Shown: piece after piece, positions 1-6,287 of the stretch
Position numbering within the stretch: position 1 is the first letter of the stretch
Layout: each line of letters begins with the position of its first letter
Assembly (NCBI GenBank): GCA_040268355.1
Contig: JAWRIT010000064.1
Span: 1-6,585, forward strand
Origin: UBA1367 sp040268355
Lineage (GTDB): Bacteria; Actinomycetota; Coriobacteriia; Coriobacteriales; Atopobiaceae
Length of the DNA stretch: 6,585 nt
Direction: 5' to 3'
The notes under the pieces: generated by a model
The model's database searches: none
What the model saw: the letters and a program-made list of their open reading frames with translations, nothing else
Told to the model about the DNA's origin: nothing
Translations under genes and position numbers: made by a program

Positions 1-26
1 GGGGGGCCAGGTCCCATTTCTCCTGC

Positions 27-1724
27 CTACTGCTGCTGCTCGAGGTAGGCGGTCAGATAGCGCTGATGGATCTCAAGGAACTCGTCGATGCCGTAGGCCT
101 GGAGGTCCTGCTGGAACGCGTCCCAGTCGGCGTCGTCGAAGCCGTTCATGATCCAGTCGGACTTGGCTGTGTTGATGCACTTCTCGATGTCCGCCATCAG
201 GTTGGAGACCTGCTTGGTGTCAGCGCTGTTCATGAACACGTTGGGATAGCAGTACTTGAACTTCATGTCGGGGGTGTAGATGTCCTTGATCCAGTCGAGC
301 CGGTACTGGGCGTCGTCAGGCGTGGTGACGTAGACGCCGTAGTAGGTGTCCAGGATGGCCAGCGGGCCACCGACGGACTCCGCCTCGCGGACCTCGACCG
401 GGGATGCGTCGCCGAGCGGGGCATGCTGCAGCATGTCCTCGCCGTCGTCGTTCTTGCCCAGGACGAAGATGTCGAAGTCGTCGTCCTCACCGTAGGTTCC
501 CCAGTTGTTCTGCGGAGACTGGAACGGGTCGTACATCTTGTCGAGCCAGGTGGCCACGAGCGCCGGGTTGGAGCAGACGCCGGTGATCACGCAGCGGCCG
601 CGGTCGAAGCCCGAGGTGAACGAGGAGGTCTGCGGGGTGATGTTGACCATGTCCGCCTCGAGCGCGGGAATGGGGGCCCAGCCGTTGCCGGCGATCAGGT
701 CGTCCATGCTGATGGAGGCGATGTTGGCCACGTCCCAGGTGAAGCAGCAGCCGTAGCGCCCGCTCTTGCCCTTGGCGACGTAAGTGGACCACTCCTGCGT
801 GAAGGCCTCCTGGTCGATGAGCCCCTCGTCATAGAGCTTGTGCAGCCACTCGGTGCCCTTGCGGAAGCCCTCGGTCTGGGCGACGCACACGACCTCGCCG
901 TCGTCGGTCACCGCGATGTGCTTGCCGCGGTCGGGGTCGCCGTAGCCCTCGCCAAAGCCATTGATGAGGATGTAGGGGTCCTGGTCACCGTCGTTCATGA
1001 TGCACGACATCGGGATGATCTCGCCGTCGATGTTGAACTCGCTCTTGATCTCGGCGGCGTGCTCCTTGAACGCGAGCAGGACCGCCTCGAACTCGTCGAC
1101 CGTGGAGGGCATCTCGAGCTGCAGGAAGTCAAGCCAAGCGGTGTTGATGTAGGGCATGTTGCCGATGGTCTGGATGGCGGTCTTCTCGTAGCCCAGCTGC
1201 TCGATCCAGGGAAGCGCCCAGATGTGGCCATCCTCGTCCTCGCACATGCCACGATACTCGGGCGCCTGCTCGAAGACCTTGCAGAGGTTGGGCATGTAGG
1301 TGTCGATGAGCTCCTCGACGTTGAGGATGACGCCCTGCTTGGCGTACTTCAGGAGGTCGGTGTCACTGAAGCCCGCCGTGAAGATGAAGTCGGGGAGCGA
1401 GTCGACGTTGGACATCTCGAGCGAGATCTTGTCGGCCCACTGGTCGGCCTGGATGGTCTTCCAGTCGATGTGGACGTTGGTCTCCTCCTCGAGGCGCTTG
1501 AAGATGGTGCGGTTGTTGGGCTCCGACTCGGTGCCGGCCGGATAGCTCGTGAGGCCCGTGAGCGTGGCGGTCTCGGCCAGCGGGAACTTGAGGCTCTCGG
1601 GGTCGACGTTGAGGTCGACCTCGGCGGTCCCGCCACCGCCACCACCACCGCAGCCAGCGAGCACGGCGGCGGTCGCGGAGGCGGACAGGGTCAGGAAGGA
1701 GCGACGGTTCAGGCTCGTACTCAT
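27..1724 (-). CDS. LplA-like ABC transporter solute-binding lipoprotein (oligosaccharide importer)
   Basis: This 565-residue protein is the extracellular sugar-capturing component of a CUT1-type ABC importer. The start at 1724 gives a typical lipoprotein leader: MSTSLNRRSFLTL contains a twin-arginine motif (RRSFL, residues 7-11), followed by a hydrophobic stretch and the lipobox LAGC with the lipidated Cys at residue 25. Seven glycines (26-32) then act as a spacer from the membrane. The body matches the LplA/YtcQ group of family 1 binding proteins: SLPDFIF (109-115), GHIWALPW (166-173) and an INTAWLDFLQLEMPSTVDEF block (193-212) are family-typical, and about 540 residues is the usual mature length for this large subgroup. 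AAAGGTG lies 7 nt upstream of the ATG, which decides the start although the frame stays open far upstream inside the preceding gene. It is the last of three co-directional genes, 62 bp after the LplC-like permease. Family assignment is firm; the ligand is unknown. The chain ends in three Gln codons and a TAG. Confidence 0.93.
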   Translation of the reverse strand: MSTSLNRRSFLTLSASATAAVLAGCGGGGGGGTAEVDLNVDPESLKFPLAETATLTGLTSYPAGTESEPNNRTIFKRLEEETNVHIDWKTIQADQWADKISLEMSNVDSLPDFIFTAGFSDTDLLKYAKQGVILNVEELIDTYMPNLCKVFEQAPEYRGMCEDEDGHIWALPWIEQLGYEKTAIQTIGNMPYINTAWLDFLQLEMPSTVDEFEAVLLAFKEHAAEIKSEFNIDGEIIPMSCIMNDGDQDPYILINGFGEGYGDPDRGKHIAVTDDGEVVCVAQTEGFRKGTEWLHKLYDEGLIDQEAFTQEWSTYVAKGKSGRYGCCFTWDVANIASISMDDLIAGNGWAPIPALEADMVNITPQTSSFTSGFDRGRCVITGVCSNPALVATWLDKMYDPFQSPQNNWGTYGEDDDFDIFVLGKNDDGEDMLQHAPLGDASPVEVREAESVGGPLAILDTYYGVYVTTPDDAQYRLDWIKDIYTPDMKFKYCYPNVFMNSADTKQVSNLMADIEKCINTAKSDWIMNGFDDADWDAFQQDLQAYGIDEFLEIHQRYLTAYLEQQQ

Positions 1725-1731
1725 GGGAAGA

Positions 1732-1738
1732 CACCTTT
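1732..1738 (-). promoter_or_regulatory. Ribosome binding site of the solute-binding lipoprotein gene
   Basis: On the minus strand AAAGGTG sits 7 nt before the ATG at 1724. It fixes the start just ahead of the signal peptide. The 62-bp gap to the upstream gene (1725-1786) shows no convincing promoter or terminator, so the gene is probably translated from the operon mRNA. Confidence 0.7.
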
Positions 1739-1786
1739 CTTGTTCGTGAGGACGCTTGCTCGGACGGATGGGACGAGGCGCCACGA

Positions 1787-2692
1787 CTAGCCCTTGACGG
1801 CGCCGGCCATGATGCCGCTGTCGAAGTAGCGCTGGAAGAACGGGTACATGACCAGCAGCGGCAGGCTCGAGATGATGATGGTCGCGTACTTGAGCAGCTC
1901 GGCGAGCTGAGCGCGCTCGGCGGTGCTCTGCGTGTCGGAGACCATGCCTGGCTCGGGCTGGCTCTGGATCAGGATGGAGCGCAGCACCAGCTGCAGGGGC
2001 TGCTTGGACGCGCTGCTGAGGTAGATCATCGCGTCGAAGTAGCTGTTCCACATGCCGACGAAGTTCCACATGGCGATCGTCGCGATGATGGGGGTGCACA
2101 CCGGCAGCAGCACGCGGAAGAAGTAGACCATCTCGTTGGCGCCGTCGATCTCGGCGGCCTCCTGCAGGTCCCGGGGGATGCCCTGGTAGTAGGTGCGTGC
2201 GATGATCATGTTGTACACGCTGAAGGCGCCGGGGATGATGACGGCCCACATGGTGTCAAGCATGTGCAGGTTGCTGATGAGCAGGTAGGTGGGGATCAGC
2301 CCGCCGCCAAAGAACATGGTGATTATGAACAGCGCGTTGAAGAAGCCCCTGCCCTTGAAGTCTTCACGCGACATGGGGTAGGCGGCCAGCAACGTGACCG
2401 TCACCGAGATGGCGGTGAACAGCACCGAGTAGACGATGGCGTTACGGAAACCCACCCAGATCTGTCCGTTGGAAAGGACGCGCTGGTAGGCCGTCATGGT
2501 CCACTTGGAGAAGTCGAAGGTCAGACCCTGGTTCTGCAACGTCACCGGATCGATGAACGACGCGAGGACGATATAGATCATCGGCAGGATGATGGCGAGG
2601 CAGAACAGGCCCAGGATGGTGTAGCCAAAGGCGGTCATGGCCTTGTCTTCCAGGGGAAGCTTGGCGAACTCGCTCGTTTTCTTTCGTGCCAT
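1787..2692 (-). CDS. LplC-like ABC transporter permease (oligosaccharide importer)
   Basis: This 301-residue inner-membrane permease is one of the two channel-forming subunits of the sugar importer and belongs to the LplC/YtcP branch of the MalG-type (CUT1) permeases. The first membrane segment is around residues 23-46 (GYTILGLFCLAIILPMIYIVLASF), and several further hydrophobic segments follow (about 85-105, 118-139, 147-163, 199-215, 268-285). The cytoplasmic EAA loop that docks on the ATPase is intact at 178-198 (EAAEIDGANEMVYFFRVLLP), with the conserved Gly at 184. The C-terminus (FQRYFDSGIMAGAVKG) is the characteristic ending of this group. I chose the ATG at 2692 because AGGAGGGAGG lies 5 nt before it; an in-frame start at 2725 would lie inside the upstream gene and has no comparable signal. 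The gene starts 13 nt after the LplB-like stop codon, so the two are very likely co-transcribed and translationally coupled. The length is normal and no lesion is visible. Confidence 0.95.
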   Translation of the reverse strand: MARKKTSEFAKLPLEDKAMTAFGYTILGLFCLAIILPMIYIVLASFIDPVTLQNQGLTFDFSKWTMTAYQRVLSNGQIWVGFRNAIVYSVLFTAISVTVTLLAAYPMSREDFKGRGFFNALFIITMFFGGGLIPTYLLISNLHMLDTMWAVIIPGAFSVYNMIIARTYYQGIPRDLQEAAEIDGANEMVYFFRVLLPVCTPIIATIAMWNFVGMWNSYFDAMIYLSSASKQPLQLVLRSILIQSQPEPGMVSDTQSTAERAQLAELLKYATIIISSLPLLVMYPFFQRYFDSGIMAGAVKG

Positions 2693-2697
2693 GGGAT

Positions 2698-2707
2698 CCT
2701 CCCTCCT
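2698..2707 (-). promoter_or_regulatory. Ribosome binding site of the LplC-like permease, overlapping the upstream stop codon
   Basis: On the minus strand AGGAGGGAGG is 5 nt from the ATG at 2692. Its first two bases are the last two of the TAG stop of the LplB-like gene (2706-2708). This arrangement favours translational coupling of the two permeases and selects 2692 over a further upstream in-frame start. Confidence 0.8.
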
Positions 2708-3659
2708 AGTACATGCCCTTGCCATCGTTCATCTTCTTGACGATCTGGTTCATGGAGATGAGCAGGATGACGTTGATGACGGTGTTGAACAGGCCCACGG
2801 CCGTGGAGAAGCCGTAGTCGCTGTCGAGAATACCGACCTTGTAGACGTAGGTCGAGATGATCTCGGAGCTGGCGAGGTTGAGGTTGGTCTGGAGGGCATA
2901 GGCCTTCTCGAAGCCGACGCTCATGATGTTGCCGACGCTCATGATGAACTGGATGAGGACCGTGTCCTTGATGGCCGGCCACTCGACCGCCTTGATCTGC
3001 TGGAAGATGTTGGCCCCGTCGATGACGGCGGCCTCCTTGAGATCCTTGCTCGCATTGGAGAGCGCGGCGGTATAAATGATGGAGCCCCAACCAGCTCCCT
3101 GCCAGATGCCCGAGGCGATGTAGATGGTACGGAAGGCCTCAGGCATGGTCATGAAGTTCCAGTTGGTGCCCAGGAGCATGTTGAGGAGCCCCGTGGGCGA
3201 GAGAAGGATGCGGACGATACCGCACAAGACGATGACCGAGATGAAGTTGGGCATGTACAGGACGAGCTGGATCTTCTGCTTGAGGCTGGTGCTCAGTACG
3301 CGGTTGAGCAAAAACGCCAGCAGAATGGGGGCTGGGAAGCCCCACAGAAGACCAAAGATGCTGAGCTTGAGCGTGTTGGTGAGGTAGCGCATGAAGTCGG
3401 GTGACCTGAGGAAACGCTGGAAGTGCTCGAGACCCACCCACTCGCTTCCCAGGATGCCGCGGATCGGGCTGTACTCCTCGAACGCGATCAGCACACCACC
3501 CATGGGGAGGTACCGGAAGATGATCGTCAGCAAGAGCGCTGGCATGATGAACAACGCGTAGAGCTGCCAGTGCTGCCTGATGTAGAGCATGGTGGTATGG
3601 ATGCCGCCATTTCCTCCTCTCGTCGCATTCGATACGCTGCCAGAAGACGTAGCACTCAA
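2706..3659 (-). CDS. LplB-like ABC transporter permease (oligosaccharide importer), TTG start
   Basis: This 317-residue permease is the first gene of the transporter operon and belongs to the LplB/YteP branch of the MalF-type (CUT1) permeases. After a hydrophilic Ser/Gly-rich N-terminus the first membrane segment lies at about residues 33-52 (LYALFIMPALLLTIIFRYLP). Further hydrophobic segments lie near 98-119, 132-152, 181-197, 233-246 and 284-303. The EAA loop contacting the ATPase is present at about 209-228 (EAAVIDGANIFQQIKAVEWP), with the conserved Gly at 215. No ATG fits: the TTG at 3659 is preceded 5 nt upstream by AAAGGGGGAG, an excellent Shine-Dalgarno sequence. A TTG eight codons further upstream (3683) would place that sequence inside the gene, and the first in-frame ATG (3590) lies immediately before the membrane segment and has no well-spaced ribosome site. 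The stop codon is 13 nt from the LplC-like start. Family call is firm; the exact start is likely but not certain. Confidence 0.93.
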   Translation of the reverse strand: MSATSSGSVSNATRGGNGGIHTTMLYIRQHWQLYALFIMPALLLTIIFRYLPMGGVLIAFEEYSPIRGILGSEWVGLEHFQRFLRSPDFMRYLTNTLKLSIFGLLWGFPAPILLAFLLNRVLSTSLKQKIQLVLYMPNFISVIVLCGIVRILLSPTGLLNMLLGTNWNFMTMPEAFRTIYIASGIWQGAGWGSIIYTAALSNASKDLKEAAVIDGANIFQQIKAVEWPAIKDTVLIQFIMSVGNIMSVGFEKAYALQTNLNLASSEIISTYVYKVGILDSDYGFSTAVGLFNTVINVILLISMNQIVKKMNDGKGMY

Positions 3660-3664
3660 TTTGA

Positions 3665-3674
3665 CTCCCCCTTT
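3665..3674 (-). promoter_or_regulatory. Strong ribosome binding site that selects the TTG start of the LplB-like permease
   Basis: AAAGGGGGAG on the minus strand lies 5 nt before the TTG at 3659. No ATG is correctly spaced from it, so the operon's first gene most probably starts at TTG. Confidence 0.75.
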
Positions 3675-3693
3675 CTCGGCCAACTTACGTTGA

Positions 3694-3711
3694 CAAATGC
3701 ACCATTTGCAT
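3694..3711. promoter_or_regulatory. Putative operator 1: palindrome CAAATG-CAC-CATTTG
   Basis: This is a perfect 6-3-6 inverted repeat at 3694-3708, overlapping a second arrangement ATGCA-N5-TGCAT at 3697-3711. It lies in the presumed 5' leader, about 35-50 nt downstream of the transcription start inferred from the TTGACA promoter, a repressor-like position. It shares the 9-mer TGCACCATT with the second site 111 bp upstream. This is a regulator-binding inference from symmetry and repetition; the regulator is not in the window. Confidence 0.5.
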
Positions 3712-3752
3712 CAGGGCGTTTCGGGAGAACGTCCACGCTATATGGCTGTTCC

Positions 3753-3782
3753 ACGATACTGATGAGAAGATGTATCTGTCAA
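3753..3782 (-). promoter_or_regulatory. Putative promoter of the transporter operon
   Basis: On the minus strand a perfect TTGACA -35 (3777-3782) is followed after 18 bp by TATCGT (3753-3758), a 4/6 match to the -10 consensus. The start point would fall near 3746, giving a leader of roughly 87 nt before the TTG codon. The weak -10 and long spacer suggest that an activator may be needed. No better promoter is visible between here and the gene. Confidence 0.5.
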
Positions 3783-3801
3783 GTAAAATGTTCTTAAAAG
3801 T

Positions 3802-3819
3802 GTGCATTTGCACCATTAA
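3802..3819. promoter_or_regulatory. Putative operator 2: palindrome GTGCA-TT-TGCAC plus TGCACCATT
   Basis: A perfect 5-2-5 inverted repeat at 3802-3813 extends into TGCACCATT (3809-3817), which is repeated exactly in operator 1. The two 15-bp windows 3805-3819 and 3694-3708 agree at 11 positions. The site lies 20 bp upstream of the -35 box, centred at about -61 to -66 from the inferred start, a typical activator position. Confidence 0.5.
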
Positions 3820-3997
3820 CGGTAGACGCGCCCGAGGGATGCCGCTGGCACCCCCTTGAACAGAACGCGTAAGATGCGTGCTCACCGCTAGCAGCGCTCG
3901 GCAGGAGCCTGCGTATACGCCTACACAGACTGCTCCTCCGACGCGAAAAGAGCGATGATGCATTTGTTAAACTAATTGTGCATATATGAAACTACTT

Positions 3998-4015
3998 GAA
4001 GCGCCACAGCGCTTC
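3998..4015 (-). terminator. Possible weak terminator hairpin after the transglutaminase-like gene
   Basis: GAAGCGC-CACA-GCGCTTC (plus-strand reading) is a perfect 7-bp stem with a 4-nt loop, 38-55 bp downstream of the stop at 4053. On the minus strand it is followed by AAGTAGTTTCATAT, which is only moderately T-rich, so intrinsic termination would be inefficient. It may serve as an mRNA 3'-end stabiliser instead. Confidence 0.4.
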
Positions 4016-4052
4016 GGCGGACTCGTCGCGGTCACCGCTTCGCCGTACTCCC

Positions 4053-6287
4053 CTACCTGATGACCACCTTGAAGGTCCTCACGCGCGACGCAGCCCGGTA
4101 GCTGCCGTTGCCCGCGGCGCTCACCCTCACTCGGACCTGGTACGTGCCCGCCTTGGTCCGCTTGGGGATGCTGACCCTGCCTGTCCTTCCGTTGACCTTG
4201 AAGTGGCGCGCCACCTTGTTCCTTGAGACGTTGTGGTACCGCACGCGTCCCTGTGCGCCCCTGACCTTGATGTTGTTGGCGATCGTGCGCGCCTTCGCAC
4301 GCAGAGCCGAGACCGAGACCCCAACCCGCCCCTTCTTGACCTTCGCCGACAGCGGGTTCTTTGCCTTCACGATCTTGAAGGTCCTCGTGAGCCTCGTGCC
4401 CTGGTAGGCTCCCGTTCCCGTGATGATCACCGTCGCGGTGCCTACACGCACGTTGTTCTTGTAGGAGAGCGTGTAGTCGGTGCCCCGCTTGAGCGCGCCG
4501 CCGAACAGCGTGACAACGAGACGCGGCCGCACCCGGCCTCCGGTGTAGGACATCGGCCCCAGGCCCGAGACGATGGCGCCCGCCAGGCTCCCCCGTGCGC
4601 TGGCAGGGCGATAGGCGTTCTTTGAGATGGTCAGCTCGCTCGCCTTGTACAGTCTCAGCGCATCGCCATCATACCGATAGTGCACCGTGTTCGAGCCCAC
4701 GGCGAACGCGTAGCCCGCCGCGACGCTGCCCGAGCTGTAGCCTCTCATGAAGAGCTTGCCACCGGCGCCGATGCTGCCCGCGTCGCAGTTGGTGACATCG
4801 ACCAGGTAATTGCTCCCGTCGGCCATCGAGACGACGTTCCACATGTGGCCTTCCGACAAGCCGCCCGAGAGCCACATGGCACCCGTGACGGTATAGCAGT
4901 ACACCCCGCTGAAGTTCGTGAGGTCGCACAGGTACTGGAAGGCCTTGGCGTACCCCTCGCAGACCACGTTGGTCAGCTCGCCGTCAAAGACCGAGATCAG
5001 CTGCCATGGGTCACCATACTTCGCATTCCGGTTGCTTGCGGCCTTGGAGTCGTAGTCCACCAGCTTGCAGATGTGATCCATATAGGCCTTGAGGCGCTTG
5101 TGGGACGATCCGCCCGCGCTGGCCGACACGATGCGCTTGGCGTTGGCCACCGCGGCGCGCACGCGCGTGCCCGTTGCGGTGTTGACGACATAGGTCCCGG
5201 CACCACGGTACCCGGCCGCGACGCACAGCCTGAACGTGTACGTGCGCCCCGACCACGTGCAGGACGAGCTTGTCGTCTTGTCGAACCAGTAGAGCTCGTA
5301 GGGACAGTTCGCCAGCAGTTCGCTGAGCACGTTGTTGATGTCAAGCGCGGCAAGGGTCGTCGTCGGCCACGACGAGGACGCCGTGACCGTAAAGACCGTG
5401 GAAGAGCGCTGTCCCGCCGCCACCTTGGCAATCTGCGCCTTGAGCGCGTTGTAGACCTCGAGCTCCAGGCCCGACAGGTGGGCGATGCGCGGCGCGCGAC
5501 GGGGGGCGTTCGCGGTGGCGGGAAGCTGCTCGTTCAGGTACTGCTGCGCATAGGCATCGAGCAGCGCCTGGTTGTCGGCCGCGCCACCGGGGGCGAACTT
5601 GAACTCGATGGGGCCGTCGCTGGTGGCGGCGGTGGCAGTGGTGGCGGCTGCCGCCTCGCCATCGAGCGAGAGATCGGATGTGGCCGGCACTGCAGCTGAG
5701 GGCTCGGCTGCAGGCGTGGCGTCGGTCTCGGTCGCGGGCGTGATGGTGGCAGCGGTTGCGGCTTCGGACGCAGCGCTGGTCGCGATCTCGGGTGCGATCT
5801 CAGGTGCGACAGTGGGGTCGTCCTCGGCCGCAGTGCCGGGCGTCATCTCAGACGTCTCGCTGACCTCGGCCCCGGTCGTGGTCGAGTCCGTATCAGTGAG
5901 TCCGGTGGCGTCGGCGCCCTCGGCGGCGCTGGCGGTCGATGCGCCCTCGGCAGCCTCGGCATCCCCAACAGCAGGGTCGCGCACGCCCTCGCGCACGCGC
6001 TCGTCCTCGGCAGCCTCCTCACCCTCAGGCGCTCCCTCGTTCTCAACAGCGTGGTCTCCAGCAGCACTCGGCTGCTCCACTGCCGCTTCGGTGAGGGACG
6101 CGGTGGCCTCCGGCTCCTGCGCCCGTGCCTGCACGGGCGGCAGCGCCAGCAGCGCCATCAGCAAACACGAGAGCAGGACGAGCAGACTCCCCCACTCGCC
6201 ACGGCCGCGCTCGTCACAGGTCAGCCTCACGTCACGCTGCCGTATCCCTAGTCGCGATCCTTTCGGTCTGTGCCATATGGCTCGCAT
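4053..6287 (-). CDS. Secreted transglutaminase-like protein with acidic linker and C-terminal repeat modules
   Basis: This 744-residue protein (counted from the ATG at 6287) is predicted to be exported. A hydrophobic core (about 34-52, SLLVLLSCLLMALLALPPV) is followed by an ARA-Q cleavage site near residue 56. Residues 58-223 form a low-complexity Ala/Glu/Thr/Ser linker with about 38 Asp/Glu, three Arg and no Lys. A helper domain follows (about 227-392), then a transglutaminase-like core: Cys443 in VCEGYAKAFQYL, His481 in EGHMWNVV and Asp497 in NYLVDVTNCD match the Cys-His-Asp triad of the superfamily. The family includes crosslinking enzymes and cysteine proteases, so the reaction is not settled. 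A beta-rich repeat (about 555-640; GTDYTLSYKNN and GTATVIITGTGAYQGT are typical of Gram-positive surface proteins) precedes a basic module (643-744). There is no LPXTG or SLH anchor. The ATG at 6287 has GAGG 9 nt upstream; GTG at 6341 (762 aa) or GTG at 6230 (classic short signal peptide) are alternatives. It appears to be a unit separate from the transporter. Confidence 0.88.
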   Translation of the reverse strand: MRAIWHRPKGSRLGIRQRDVRLTCDERGRGEWGSLLVLLSCLLMALLALPPVQARAQEPEATASLTEAAVEQPSAAGDHAVENEGAPEGEEAAEDERVREGVRDPAVGDAEAAEGASTASAAEGADATGLTDTDSTTTGAEVSETSEMTPGTAAEDDPTVAPEIAPEIATSAASEAATAATITPATETDATPAAEPSAAVPATSDLSLDGEAAAATTATAATSDGPIEFKFAPGGAADNQALLDAYAQQYLNEQLPATANAPRRAPRIAHLSGLELEVYNALKAQIAKVAAGQRSSTVFTVTASSSWPTTTLAALDINNVLSELLANCPYELYWFDKTTSSSCTWSGRTYTFRLCVAAGYRGAGTYVVNTATGTRVRAAVANAKRIVSASAGGSSHKRLKAYMDHICKLVDYDSKAASNRNAKYGDPWQLISVFDGELTNVVCEGYAKAFQYLCDLTNFSGVYCYTVTGAMWLSGGLSEGHMWNVVSMADGSNYLVDVTNCDAGSIGAGGKLFMRGYSSGSVAAGYAFAVGSNTVHYRYDGDALRLYKASELTISKNAYRPASARGSLAGAIVSGLGPMSYTGGRVRPRLVVTLFGGALKRGTDYTLSYKNNVRVGTATVIITGTGAYQGTRLTRTFKIVKAKNPLSAKVKKGRVGVSVSALRAKARTIANNIKVRGAQGRVRYHNVSRNKVARHFKVNGRTGRVSIPKRTKAGTYQVRVRVSAAGNGSYRAASRVRTFKVVIR

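Larger units (their letters stand above)
3660..4052. other. Intergenic regulatory region between the transglutaminase-like gene and the transporter operon
   Basis: This 393-bp stretch has no gene I can support. From right to left it holds a hairpin that may end the transglutaminase transcript (3998-4015), a locally AT-rich patch with a third TGCATTTG copy (3959-3966), a GC-richer part with the 10-bp palindrome GCGTATACGC (3911-3920) enclosed by AGGAGC/GCTCCT arms (3903-3908 and 3932-3937), operator 2, the TTGACA promoter, operator 1 and the ribosome site. The roughly 140 bp between 3820 and 3957 have no assigned role. Confidence 0.7.

Noticed and set aside
1..17. Possible start of a further operon gene (ATG at 17 on the minus strand after GCAGGAGAA)
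   Set aside because: The spacing between AGGAG and ATG is only 2 nt and just five codons are visible, so it cannot be supported.
66..1790. 574-codon plus-strand open frame opposite the lipoprotein gene
   Set aside because: It is an antisense mirror of a GC-rich coding gene: Val/Leu/Asp/Gly-rich composition, no recognisable domain and no ribosome site.
1725..2249. 175-codon in-frame upstream extension of the solute-binding lipoprotein gene
   Set aside because: It lies inside the LplC-like permease in another frame, is His/Arg-rich without domain character, and the real start at 1724 has a ribosome site and lipoprotein signal peptide.
3685..3963. 92-codon minus-strand frame in the intergenic region
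   Set aside because: It has no ribosome site, runs over the promoter and operator-like palindromes, and has no recognisable domain.
4680..5699. 339-codon plus-strand open frame
   Set aside because: Arg/Val/Gly-rich shadow of the transglutaminase core, with no motif, while the minus-strand frame has a full catalytic triad.
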